A stretch of 18,597 nt of DNA from Opitutia bacterium UBA7350 (GTDB lineage: Bacteria; Verrucomicrobiota; Verrucomicrobiia; Opitutales; Coraliomargaritaceae): the NCBI GenBank assembly GCA_002470925.1, contig DKOX01000132.1, positions 1 to 18,597 on the forward strand, written 5' to 3'. The translations under genes were made by a program, and so were the position numbers. The notes beneath the pieces were generated by a model that was not told the origin of the DNA, did no database searches, and worked only from the letters and a program-made list of their open reading frames with translations. Numbering within the stretch: the first letter of the stretch is position 1; every line of letters starts with the position of its first letter. Of this stretch, positions 1 to 6,831 are shown piece after piece.

Positions 1-53
1 AATCACCAGAAAATTGCTGAAGAACCTAAATTTTCAAATTTATATTAAGAAAT

Positions 54-482
54 ATGGGAATAAAAGTAGAAAGAATAGACCACCTAGTACTAACTTGTAA
101 GGATCTTACTTCCACGCTCGAATTTTATGTAAAAGTTCTTGGAATGAAGGAAGAAAAGTTCGCAAATGGTAGGCTTGCTTTGCACTTTGGAAACCAGAAA
201 ATAAATATTCATCAAGAAGGAAACGAGATTAAGCCACACGCTACTAAAACTTTTCCTGGAACAAGCGATCTTTGCTTTGTGGTCGACGAAGAAATCGATG
301 AGATTTTAGCAATATTGCATCAAAATGCTATAGATGTAGAACTTGGTCCAGTTCAGAGAGTTGGTGCAATAGGGAAAATTTATTCTATATACCTGCGAGA
401 TCCCGATGGCAATCTCATTGAACTTTCGACATACACACCTTCAAGGACTACACACCATAAGACTTCTAAAAAGTATTTATAA
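54..482 (+). CDS. VOC-fold (glyoxalase/bleomycin-resistance-like) protein
   Basis: A complete 142-residue protein with the paired beta-alpha-beta-beta-beta layout of the vicinal oxygen chelate superfamily. The N-terminal IDHLVLTCKDL segment carries the usual first metal-ligand histidine (H10). A KINIHQ segment follows (H53), then SDLCFVVD near residue 72, and the C-terminal DPDGNLIELSTY signature carries E123. This arrangement resembles the small VOC subfamily often labelled virulence-associated or glyoxalase-like, whose substrates are mostly unknown, so no reaction is assigned. Length is typical for a one-subunit VOC protein, apart from a basic tail of about 15 residues after the signature. 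The start follows an AT-rich leader without a clear Shine-Dalgarno. Base composition is far more AT-rich than the genes after 1700, which suggests acquisition. VOC fold confidence is high; function is open. Confidence 0.85.
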   Translation: MGIKVERIDHLVLTCKDLTSTLEFYVKVLGMKEEKFANGRLALHFGNQKINIHQEGNEIKPHATKTFPGTSDLCFVVDEEIDEILAILHQNAIDVELGPVQRVGAIGKIYSIYLRDPDGNLIELSTYTPSRTTHHKTSKKYL

Positions 483-506
483 CTCACACACCATTGGTTA
501 GCATGA

Positions 507-737
507 CTACATACAACGTTCAGCAAAAGAAAAGAATCTAAAACCTACGATGCCAGTCAGGAAAAATGCCGGGAGTTTGTATGGAGCCGTCAGTTTTCCA
601 GCAAAGCCAACATGCCGAAAGAACGGGCTGCTTTATATCAAAGCGACCTGTGGAAGAAGACCCTGAGCCCAGAACTGAAAGAAAAAGGTTTCATTGAGAA
701 GGTGGAGATCGTCTACACGGTGAAACCAAGCAAATAA
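507..737 (+). pseudogene. Unrecognised C-terminal gene remnant without a start
   Basis: After a stop at 504-506, one frame stays open for about 76 codons and ends at TAA 735-737. The translation is strongly charged and protein-like, with segments such as KTYDASQEKCREFVWSRQF and KKTLSPELKEKGFIEKVEI. No start codon or ribosome-binding site lies at its beginning; the first in-frame ATG is internal at 612. This fits the 3' end of a truncated gene, but I do not recognise the family. A shorter product of about 41 residues from 612 is possible. The interval from the VOC gene to the cupin signal peptide (483-906) holds nothing else that I can assign. Confidence 0.35.
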
Positions 738-820
738 CAACTTCCTTTAATCCACCTGGATGAGCAGTTAAAGGAATATTGAGAACTACGGGTTATACCG
801 CGATTATTAGCATTGCAGGA

Positions 821-840
821 TGTGACACTGTCGTGACATG
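821..840. repeat. Short direct repeat with internal dyad upstream of cupin gene
   Basis: GTGACA occurs twice, separated by CTGTC, and the second copy also pairs with TGTC just before it to form TGTCGTGACA. The element lies about 70 bases before the preferred cupin start at 907. It could be an operator or a relic of mobile DNA; nothing else supports either reading. Confidence 0.25.
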
Positions 841-906
841 TGCTTGCAAGCGGCTCAAATAGATCGGCCTATCAGCCGCAGAGTTTTGAAAATCTATTCT
901 AAAATT

Positions 907-1350
907 ATGAAAAAAGTATGTTTATTCCTTGGTTTTTATCTTACTTGTTATTTTGGTGTTATCTTCGCTAGTGAAGTAGAATACACGGGTAAAATTACTG
1001 CTAAAACCTTATTAGATACGACGCACACCGCCGTCGGTGAGGCCATTAAATATCCTAAAGGGCAAGCTCGTATTGTTAGTTTATTGGTGACTGTTCCTCT
1101 CGGGACTGAAACGGGTTGGCATACCCATGGAGTGCCAATATTTGGTTATGTTTTAGAGGGAACCCTTAAAGTAGCTTACGAAGGACAAGAGCCCAAAATT
1201 TTCCCCCAAGGCACTGCTTTGGTTGATGCCTTGGATATTGTGCATAATGGCAATCCTGTGGGCGATCAACCTGTAAAACTACTTGTCGTTTTTATGTCCT
1301 CGATTGACGCCAGGCCCACCATCCCGGCTGAAGCTCCAAAGAATAAGTAG
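907..1350 (+). CDS. Exported single-domain cupin protein
   Basis: The preferred start at 907 gives a 147-residue protein opening with a textbook signal peptide: MKK, a hydrophobic stretch of about 18 residues, then probable cleavage near ASE (about residue 22). An upstream in-frame ATG at 838 would bury this signal behind 23 extra residues, so 907 is favoured. The mature part is one conserved beta-barrel cupin domain. Motif 1 is GWHTHGVPIFGYVLEG with H72 and H74, and motif 2 centres on H113 (DIVHNGNPVG). The glutamate normally found between the HxH pair and the YVLEG turn is replaced, with isoleucine at about residue 78, so the metal site would be three-histidine rather than 3-His/1-Glu. Periplasmic location is inferred. 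Substrate is unknown. The gene is AT-rich like its left neighbour and unlike rlmH. Confidence 0.85.
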   Translation: MKKVCLFLGFYLTCYFGVIFASEVEYTGKITAKTLLDTTHTAVGEAIKYPKGQARIVSLLVTVPLGTETGWHTHGVPIFGYVLEGTLKVAYEGQEPKIFPQGTALVDALDIVHNGNPVGDQPVKLLVVFMSSIDARPTIPAEAPKNK

Positions 1351-1416
1351 ACGTTATGTCCATCGGGCAGGTCGGCATTTTTTATCGCTATCATAGTGTA
1401 TTCTTGAACAAAACGC

Positions 1417-1499
1417 ATAACATATAAATCCACCAGACCCGCATTACACGAGCGGATGCGCATCCAACTAACGGTGGATGGAGGAACAGGAAGTGTTAG
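1417..1499. repeat. Nested inverted repeats downstream of cupin gene, weakly attC-like
   Basis: GCATAAC at 1417-1423 is followed by ATCCACC, which pairs with GGTGGAT at 1473-1479. Between them CCGC pairs with GCGG, and GGATGCGCATCC at 1454-1465 is a perfect 12-base palindrome. A GTTAG box lies at 1495-1499. An AAC box, paired inner arms and a GTT box over about 80 bases recall the general plan of an integron attC site, but the outer boxes match the consensus poorly and the arms are asymmetric. Confidence 0.3.
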
Positions 1500-1703
1500 T
1501 CACAGTCGGTGCATGGGAGACGGAGACAGTCGCTGGCCAGGTCGCCGCAGCGCATCATCAACGAAAGGTTCGACTCTCTCATGCTCCACTACTCCCGCCG
1601 CTTAAGCCGCGTTGGCGTGGGGAGCGGGGAGCATTCCGACCCCCCCCCACACCTATCAGCGGCTTTATCATCAAAAGGTGCGATGGAACCCGGTGTCCAC
1701 CGA
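1480..1703. other. Non-coding junction with broken frames next to rlmH
   Basis: This stretch is GC-richer than the cupin region and stays open in several frames without a domain that I recognise. One plus-strand frame covering about 1618-1713 reads as a plausible protein tail (PHTYQRLYHQKVRWNPVSTD then stop at 1711-1713). It is preceded by a run of nine C bases (1640-1648), where another open frame could join it by a one-base slip. It converges on the rlmH stop at 1704. It is best described as decayed coding DNA at an island boundary. Confidence 0.3.
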
Positions 1704-2147
1704 CTATTCATGATGGTAACCGGTGCCGCGGTTGATCGCATCGGCGCGGTAGATTTGCTCGCACAGAATGAAGCGTGCCATCTCATGCGTGAAGGTCATC
1801 GGCGAGAGGGAGAGTATCGCATCCGCGCGAGCCTTCACCGCCTTGGAAAGACCATAGGCGCCCCCAACCACAAAGTTTGCCGGACGCCCCTGTAAAGCCA
1901 CAAGTTCCGTCGCAAAGTCGTTTGAGCGCATCCCCTTGCCCTCCTCCGCCAATACGTAAACCTTTGCCTCCCGGCGTTTCTCCAACGCTTCCAAAATGCG
2001 CTGCCCCTCGCTTTCAACCGTCCCGTCCTTCAACTCGATTACTTCAAAATTTCCCTGCAGTTTCAGACGTTTTTCGTAATCCGCGCACAAATCCGCCAGC
2101 GACCTCTTTTTCATCTTACCCACCACGATTAAAGTATAACGAAACAT
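1704..2147 (-). CDS. rlmH: 23S rRNA (pseudouridine1915-N3)-methyltransferase RlmH
   Basis: RlmH is a small SPOUT methyltransferase that uses S-adenosylmethionine to methylate pseudouridine 1915 in helix 69 of 23S rRNA, acting on assembled ribosomes. The sequence shows the N-terminal VVGKMKK strand, the glycine-rich FVVGGAYGLS segment forming the SPOUT knot, LSLSPMTFTHEMAR, and a C-terminal EQIYRADAINRGTGYHH close to the family's usual YRA...PYHH ending. The start at 2147 gives 147 residues, a little under the usual 155 or so, beginning MFRYTLIVVGK as expected. A longer frame reaching 2198 adds 17 non-conserved residues and is rejected. A GGAGG lies about 15 bases upstream, rather far for a Shine-Dalgarno. 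It lies downstream of clpX on the same strand, separated by about 255 bases, and its 3' end abuts the accessory DNA. Confidence 0.93.
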   Translation of the reverse strand: MFRYTLIVVGKMKKRSLADLCADYEKRLKLQGNFEVIELKDGTVESEGQRILEALEKRREAKVYVLAEEGKGMRSNDFATELVALQGRPANFVVGGAYGLSKAVKARADAILSLSPMTFTHEMARFILCEQIYRADAINRGTGYHHE

Positions 2148-2233
2148 TCCGTCATTACGGAACCTCCACCACCCCGAGGCAAGCCCCCTCTGATCCACAA
2201 GCCATGAATAAGTCGGGGCGAGCGGTTCCCTCC

Positions 2234-2310
2234 TCTGCGTTTTATATTTTAACGTGGAGAAGTGAAGGCTCAGAGGAACTCTGAAACTCTGCGTCTATAT
2301 TTTAACGCGG
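2234..2310. repeat. Two imperfect direct repeats in the clpX-rlmH gap
   Basis: Two near-identical blocks lie at 2234-2257 and 2288-2310. Each begins TCTGCGT, continues into an AT-rich TATATTTTAACG core and ends in a G-rich stretch; the second copy is one base shorter. On the minus strand the cores read CGTTAAAATATA and lie about 90-160 bases upstream of the rlmH start, so they could be tandem promoter or regulator sites. The rest of the gap 2148-2403 shows no gene. Confidence 0.35.
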
Positions 2311-2403
2311 GGGAGGCACACATTCGCGTGATCGATGTGATTCGTACTTCTCTTACACAGCCCCTCATCCCCCACTTCGCGGGCAATCACCGGTCTCCTA
2401 CCT

Positions 2404-3735
2404 TTAGGCCACTTTTGCTTTTTTGGAGCGGGTCGTCTTTTTGTAATGCAGTTTGGGTGTTTCTTTTCCCTGGATCACCTTGGCGTTGATGACGACTTTA
2501 CTGAGGTTTTCCTCGTGCGGGATTTGATACATGACATCGAGCATGAGACCTTCCATGATGGCACGGAGGGCGCGGGCGCCAGTCTTTAATTGGATCGCTT
2601 TTTGAGCGATGGCGGCAATCGCGTCTTTAGTAAATTCAAGCTTGGCACCGTCCATCGCAAAAAGTTTTTGGTATTGCTTCACGAGCGCGTTCTGCGTGTC
2701 GAGGAGGATGTGCTGCAGGTCTTCGACCGAAAGTTCATCGAGCACCGCCACCATGGGGAGACGTCCGATGAACTCGGGGATCATTCCGAATTGGACGAGA
2801 TCCTCGGGTTGAATCTCGCGGAGGAGTTCGCTCACGGGAACCTCGCTGCTGCGACGATTGTGAAGGGTGTCAAAACCCATCGCCTTAGAACCGATGCGAT
2901 TCTGAACGATTTTATCAAGGTCCACGAAGGCACCACCGCAAATGAAAAGAATGTTGGCGGTATTGACCTGGATATATTCCTGGTTGGGGTGCTTTCGCCC
3001 TCCCTGCGGCGGCACATTGCAAACGGTGCCTTCAATGATTTTGAGCAGAGCTTGCTGGACGCCCTCACCCGAGACATCGCGGGTAATGGAGACATTATCG
3101 GTCTTGCGACCGATCTTATCAATTTCATCGACGTAGATAATACCGCATTCGGCGCGGGCAACGTCGTAATTGGCAGCTTGCAGGAGGCGAAGGACAATGT
3201 TCTCGACGTCATCACCGACATACCCGGCCTCGGTCAAGGTAGTGGCATCGACAATCGTAAAGGGCACCCCCAACGTTTGTGCGAGGGTGCGGGCGAGCAA
3301 GGTTTTGCCGGAACCGGTGGGGCCGAGCAGGAGGATGTTGCTCTTTTCCACTTCGACATCCGCCAGTTCTTTGTCCGGCAGAACAAAATCATCGGTAGCA
3401 TCGATGCGCGCCTCGGACTGGAGCCGCTTGTAATGATTGTAAACTGCGACGGCGAGGGCGCGTTTGGCGTACTGCTGACTGATGACGTGCTCGTCGAGGA
3501 ATGCCTTCAGGTCGGCAGGTTTTTGTAATTCAAAGGGGCTTTTGTTGAGATCGCGGGCTTCTTTTGCCTGTTGCGAGGCGAATTCATCTCCGGTCTCGCG
3601 TTCGATGATAGTCTGACAGACCGAGACACAGGCATCGCAGATGTGGACCCCGGCCGGCCCCGCGATCATTTTGCGGGTTTCGTTTTGAGCCTTACCACAG
3701 AAGGAACAAAAGGTCATGCGGGTTGCCTTAGCCAT
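2404..3735 (-). CDS. clpX: ATP-dependent Clp protease ATP-binding subunit ClpX
   Basis: ClpX is the hexameric AAA+ unfoldase that recognises tagged substrates and threads them into the ClpP chamber in the cytoplasm. The 443-residue protein begins with the zinc-binding domain (C10, C13, C33, C36) used for adaptor and substrate recognition. The AAA+ module follows: Walker A GPTGSGKT at 138-145, pore-1 loop GYVG near 171-174, Walker B with D203-E204 in IIYVDEIDKI, and the ClpX-specific RKH loop at about 247-249. A lysine-rich tail ends the protein. Length and order match the family. It starts 18 bases after the clpP stop with no visible Shine-Dalgarno, which suggests co-transcription with tig and clpP. 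Confidence 0.98.
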   Translation of the reverse strand: MAKATRMTFCSFCGKAQNETRKMIAGPAGVHICDACVSVCQTIIERETGDEFASQQAKEARDLNKSPFELQKPADLKAFLDEHVISQQYAKRALAVAVYNHYKRLQSEARIDATDDFVLPDKELADVEVEKSNILLLGPTGSGKTLLARTLAQTLGVPFTIVDATTLTEAGYVGDDVENIVLRLLQAANYDVARAECGIIYVDEIDKIGRKTDNVSITRDVSGEGVQQALLKIIEGTVCNVPPQGGRKHPNQEYIQVNTANILFICGGAFVDLDKIVQNRIGSKAMGFDTLHNRRSSEVPVSELLREIQPEDLVQFGMIPEFIGRLPMVAVLDELSVEDLQHILLDTQNALVKQYQKLFAMDGAKLEFTKDAIAAIAQKAIQLKTGARALRAIMEGLMLDVMYQIPHEENLSKVVINAKVIQGKETPKLHYKKTTRSKKAKVA

Positions 3736-3753
3736 GTCTTATGATGGAGCGGT

Positions 3754-4350
3754 TTAAGCGGGAGGCTTGTTTTGGATGACTTGGTCGACGATGCCGTATG
3801 CGAGTGCGTCCTCGGCAGAAAGGTAAAAGTCGCGATCGGAATCTGCCTCGATTTCAGCAACGGTTTTCTTAGTGTGTTGCGCGATAAGGGTATTCATACG
3901 TTCGCGCCAGCGGAGGATTTCGCGGGCGGCGATCGAAATATCGGAGGTTTGCCCGGTGGCGCCACCGGAGGGTTGGTGCATGAGAATGCGACTGTTGGGT
4001 AAAGCATAGCGCTTGCCCTGGGTACCCGCCGCCAAAAGAAGCGTCGCCATACTGGCAGCTTGTCCGACGCAATAGGTCACGATCTCGCACTCCAAGAAAT
4101 TCATGGTGTCGTAAATCGCCATACCATCGGTGACGCTGCCGCCGGGGGAATTAATGTATAGACTGATGTCCTTTTTGGGATCTTCCATCTGCAGGAAGAG
4201 CATTTGTGCAATGACGGCATTCGCGACGAAATCATTAATGGGAGTGCCGATAAAGATGATACGGTCGCGGAGCAGTCGACTGTAGATGTCCCAGGCGCGC
4301 TCGGTGCGGCCCTCGCGTTCATAGACAGTGGGCAGTGGTATGTAACTCAT
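3754..4350 (-). CDS. clpP: ATP-dependent Clp protease proteolytic subunit ClpP
   Basis: ClpP is the serine peptidase that forms the two-ring 14-subunit chamber and degrades proteins delivered by ClpX or ClpA-type unfoldases. The 198-residue sequence carries the full catalytic triad: S100 in VGQAASMATLL, H125 in RILMHQPSGG, and D174 in SDRDFYLSAEDA. INSPGGSVTDGMAIYDTM marks the conserved core. The N-terminus MSYIPLPTVYEREGRTERA resembles other bacterial ClpP proteins, with a short propeptide at most. The gene lies 65 bases after tig and 18 bases before clpX, the classic tig-clpP-clpX order. No clear Shine-Dalgarno precedes the ATG. Confidence 0.98.
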   Translation of the reverse strand: MSYIPLPTVYEREGRTERAWDIYSRLLRDRIIFIGTPINDFVANAVIAQMLFLQMEDPKKDISLYINSPGGSVTDGMAIYDTMNFLECEIVTYCVGQAASMATLLLAAGTQGKRYALPNSRILMHQPSGGATGQTSDISIAAREILRWRERMNTLIAQHTKKTVAEIEADSDRDFYLSAEDALAYGIVDQVIQNKPPA

Positions 4351-4415
4351 GCTTTTAAAAATGTCGAAAATGGATGCTTTAGCAAACGGAAAGCGGGATT
4401 ATAGAACGGCCGCAA

Positions 4416-5747
4416 TTAAGCATCCGCTACCGCTGCTTCAGCAGTCTCGCGTTCGGCCTTTTCAAGCAGCTTGTCCATGGTTTTACCCATCAGGATGTCG
4501 AGACGCATACGATTGATGCGGCTTTGATCCTTTTGGATTTCCTTGACGAGCTTTTCCGGCTTTTGGCCGGTTTGCATCGCTTCCTGCATAATGATCTGGC
4601 TGAAATCCTGACTCTCCGCCTTGATCTTTTCCTTCTCGGCAATCTTGCCAAGGATGATGCGTGATTTCATGCGATCGACCGCAGCCTTACTCGCGCCCGC
4701 ATGCAGTTCCGCCTTGTTTTTTTCAAAATCGGCCTCTTTCGCTCCCTGTTGCATATTGCGCTGCATGAAATCCCGAAGCAGCGCTTCCGTTTCGTTTTCA
4801 ACCCCACTTTGAGGAAGCTCCAAATCCACCGCCTGGAGGAGTTGGTCGGTGATTTGTTGGCGCTCCGCTTGAAAATTTTGCTGTTGTTTCTGATTCTTGA
4901 TATTTTCGGAAATTTGCTCACGCAACTCGGACTCGTCCTTCACCTTGAGGGCTTCAAAAAAAGCGGCGTCCATTTCAGGCATGACCTTTTCGCGTACTTC
5001 CTCCACCTTGATGGTGTAGTCAACCGATTTCCCCGCGAGCTCGGCGGGTTCGAAATCCCCGGCGTATTCCATCGTGACAATTTTTTCGTCGCCTGCCTTC
5101 ATGCCGACCACGCCGTCAATAATGGCGCGCACCCCAGGTGAATCCTCAGCGCCGGCTTCTTCCCATGTGGTCTTCTGGGTGCCATACATCGCGGGCAATT
5201 CCGGAAAGGTTTCGGTCAACGCTTTTCCATCCAGACTGCCTTCGTAACCACAACGGACATAATCACCCGCCGTTGCAGCCTTTTCAACCTCCTTGAATTC
5301 CGCGCGCTGGCTGAGGATTTGATCGAGCATGCGATCGACTTCCGCATCGCTCGCCTCGACCGGTGCGCTGGTAACCTTCAAGCCCTCATAACTGGGCAAT
5401 TCAAAAGACGGAATAATATCCACCGTGAACTCAATGACGGCGTCCTGACCAGCGACAATTTCGCCCTCTTTTAAATCGACAATGCCATAGACTTCAAAGC
5501 CGGCAGACTGCACACCGCTTTCATGCGCCTTGGAAACCACACGGTTGGCGAGCTCTTTATTCAAATCCTTGGCATAGCGGGTGCGCACCATTTTTTCCGG
5601 AGCTTTGCCGGGGCGGAAGCCGGGGATCTTGGCCTGACGCTGGAAGTCACGGACCAACTGCGCCTCGAGTTCATTGACTTCCTCGGCAGAAAAATGAACA
5701 GAGATCGCTTTGCGCGTAGAGTTAATATCGTTTGATTCGGTTTTCAC
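4416..5747 (-). CDS. tig: Trigger factor, ribosome-associated chaperone
   Basis: Trigger factor binds ribosomal protein uL23 at the exit tunnel and shields nascent chains; it also has an FKBP-type prolyl isomerase domain. The 443-residue protein shows the ribosome-docking signature GFRPGKAP at 43-50. A degenerate FKBP-like domain follows at roughly residues 160-255 (GDYVRCGYEGSLDGKALTE onwards), then a long charged helical C-terminal arm domain rich in Glu, Lys and Gln. The first codon is GTG (plus-strand CAC at 5745-5747). No Shine-Dalgarno is visible, and the N-terminus is about 10 residues longer than common homologues, so the exact start is less certain than the identity. It heads the tig-clpP-clpX cluster. 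Confidence 0.96.
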   Translation of the reverse strand: MKTESNDINSTRKAISVHFSAEEVNELEAQLVRDFQRQAKIPGFRPGKAPEKMVRTRYAKDLNKELANRVVSKAHESGVQSAGFEVYGIVDLKEGEIVAGQDAVIEFTVDIIPSFELPSYEGLKVTSAPVEASDAEVDRMLDQILSQRAEFKEVEKAATAGDYVRCGYEGSLDGKALTETFPELPAMYGTQKTTWEEAGAEDSPGVRAIIDGVVGMKAGDEKIVTMEYAGDFEPAELAGKSVDYTIKVEEVREKVMPEMDAAFFEALKVKDESELREQISENIKNQKQQQNFQAERQQITDQLLQAVDLELPQSGVENETEALLRDFMQRNMQQGAKEADFEKNKAELHAGASKAAVDRMKSRIILGKIAEKEKIKAESQDFSQIIMQEAMQTGQKPEKLVKEIQKDQSRINRMRLDILMGKTMDKLLEKAERETAEAAVADA

Positions 5748-5768
5748 GTTTAAATATGGGTGAGAGGA

Positions 5769-5781
5769 CGCTCAGTGAGCG
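5769..5781. promoter_or_regulatory. Short palindrome upstream of tig
   Basis: CGCTCA and TGAGCG flank one central base, 22-34 bases upstream of the tig start codon, in the gap where a tig promoter or leader would lie. A TTGACC (minus strand, plus positions 5827-5832) is a possible -35 box but has no good -10 partner. The palindrome could be an operator or a small leader hairpin. Confidence 0.3.
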
Positions 5782-5866
5782 CTGGACTAAAAGAAAACCG
5801 CGTAGCAAAGGGAAAAGGGAAATTGTGGTCAATCCCATATTACATCGGGCAGCCTGGGTGGAAGGC

Positions 5867-6439
5867 TCAATCGTGGAGCTGCCGGAACTGGAGGTAGTCT
5901 GGTTCCGCCAACTCGATCAGCTCCGCCCATTGCTCCAGCGCGGCAAGTGTTTGCGGAACCGCTTCCAAACCGGTATTGAGGACCCCGACGACCACGACGC
6001 CGTGCTTGCGGTTAAAGTTGCGCAAACGCAAACCCAGGGCCTCCAGCGCGGGCGAGAGCGCCGCAACATCAACCCCTTCTGCCAGTTCTATCTTTACCTG
6101 ATCCGCCGCCATGTAATACAGGGACCCACTTTTGAGATCTTCAACAATGCGGACATAGGGATAACTGTCGTCAAAATTAATAATCCAAACCCGTTCGCTC
6201 GCGGCCTCCTGTCCTGGTAGATATCCAAAACGAAGCACCCTTCCCTTCAGCATGGCAGGCTCGACTGCCTGCGGGAGCGGCTCCGCTTCAACCGCCGCCG
6301 CAGCCTTCAAATGAAAAGCCCAGGGATCTGTCACCGCGGCATCTTCGCGAGCAGCCCGCCGCATGAGGATCAGGGAGACGATCGCAAGACCAATCATGAA
6401 GCCGACGAAAAAAACAAAGAGGCGCTCGGTGTTTTTCAT
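5867..6439 (-). CDS. Membrane-anchored protein with subtilase-propeptide-like region
   Basis: The preferred start at 6439 gives about 190 residues beginning MKNTERLFVFFVGFMIGLAI, one N-terminal membrane segment or uncleaved signal anchor. A longer frame to 6520 adds 27 residues overlapping the upstream gene and is rejected. A soluble part follows, probably outside the membrane. Its second half (from about NFDDSYPYVRIV) ends in ALGLRLRNFNRKHGVVVVGV and LNTGLEAVPQTLAALEQ, then ELAEPDYL. That pattern of a strand, a helix of leucine/alanine repeats and an AEPDY-like end resembles the N-terminal propeptide domain of subtilisin-family proteases, but no protease domain follows. The ATG overlaps the upstream stop by 4 bases (ATGA), implying translational coupling. 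It lies upstream of tig on the same strand. Homology is inferred by eye only; function is unknown. Confidence 0.7.
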   Translation of the reverse strand: MKNTERLFVFFVGFMIGLAIVSLILMRRAAREDAAVTDPWAFHLKAAAAVEAEPLPQAVEPAMLKGRVLRFGYLPGQEAASERVWIINFDDSYPYVRIVEDLKSGSLYYMAADQVKIELAEGVDVAALSPALEALGLRLRNFNRKHGVVVVGVLNTGLEAVPQTLAALEQWAELIELAEPDYLQFRQLHD

Positions 6440-6729
6440 TGGGAGATTTGGGTTTGGGCAGTTTGAAATTCGCGGTGCGCCCGCATTGCACACAGCACAA
6501 TGGCAAGCCCGCCCGCCCACAAACTACTGTATTTCAAACCGTGCAGGAAACCCAGCGCCGCGAGGTGCGCATAATCCGGTGAGTCCACAAAAAACAGACC
6601 AAACAGCACATGCGACAGAACCCCCAAAGTCGCGCCGGAAAAGCAAACGAGGCACACAAAATATAGCCAATCCATGAACCAGCGTAATATAACTTTTAAA
6701 ATCCTGAACATCGGTCTATAAAACCTCAC
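6436..6729 (-). CDS. Small membrane protein, unknown function
   Basis: A protein of up to 97 residues with two strongly hydrophobic segments (about WLYFVCLVCFSGATLGVLSH and SSLWAGGLAIVLCAM), separated by a short loop containing VDSPDYAHL, and a polar C-terminal tail. ATG codons at residue 1 and residue 7 (position 6711) are both plausible starts; the later one begins MFRILKVILRWFMDW. The stop overlaps the start of the propeptide-like gene by 4 bases, so the two products are probably made together and may interact in the inner membrane. I recognise no domain. It may be a lineage-restricted conserved hypothetical. Confidence 0.7.
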   Translation of the reverse strand: MRFYRPMFRILKVILRWFMDWLYFVCLVCFSGATLGVLSHVLFGLFFVDSPDYAHLAALGFLHGLKYSSLWAGGLAIVLCAMRAHREFQTAQTQISQ

Positions 6730-6831
6730 ATCAAAGTGAAATCGGCCCGGATAGCAAGTTCACCCGTAATCGAGATTTAACTCATCTGATTCGGGCTTCA
6801 CATTGAAAGACAGTCAATCAAGTTAAGCAAC

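Noticed and set aside
1..48. Possible C-terminus of an upstream gene ending at TAA 46-48
   Set aside because: Only 15 codons are visible and a second frame is equally open, so it cannot be told from chance.
483..520. attC site directly after the VOC gene (GGTTAGC and CAACGTT boxes)
   Set aside because: The boxes are too close together and lack paired inner arms, so no attC hairpin can form.
1509..1895. 128-codon plus-strand frame overlapping the rlmH 3' end
   Set aside because: Half of it lies antisense to rlmH, and the rest has no conserved domain; it is treated as decayed or non-coding DNA.
2590..3528. Long 312-codon plus-strand open frame opposite clpX
   Set aside because: It is a shadow of clpX on the other strand; clpX has all family motifs and this frame has none.
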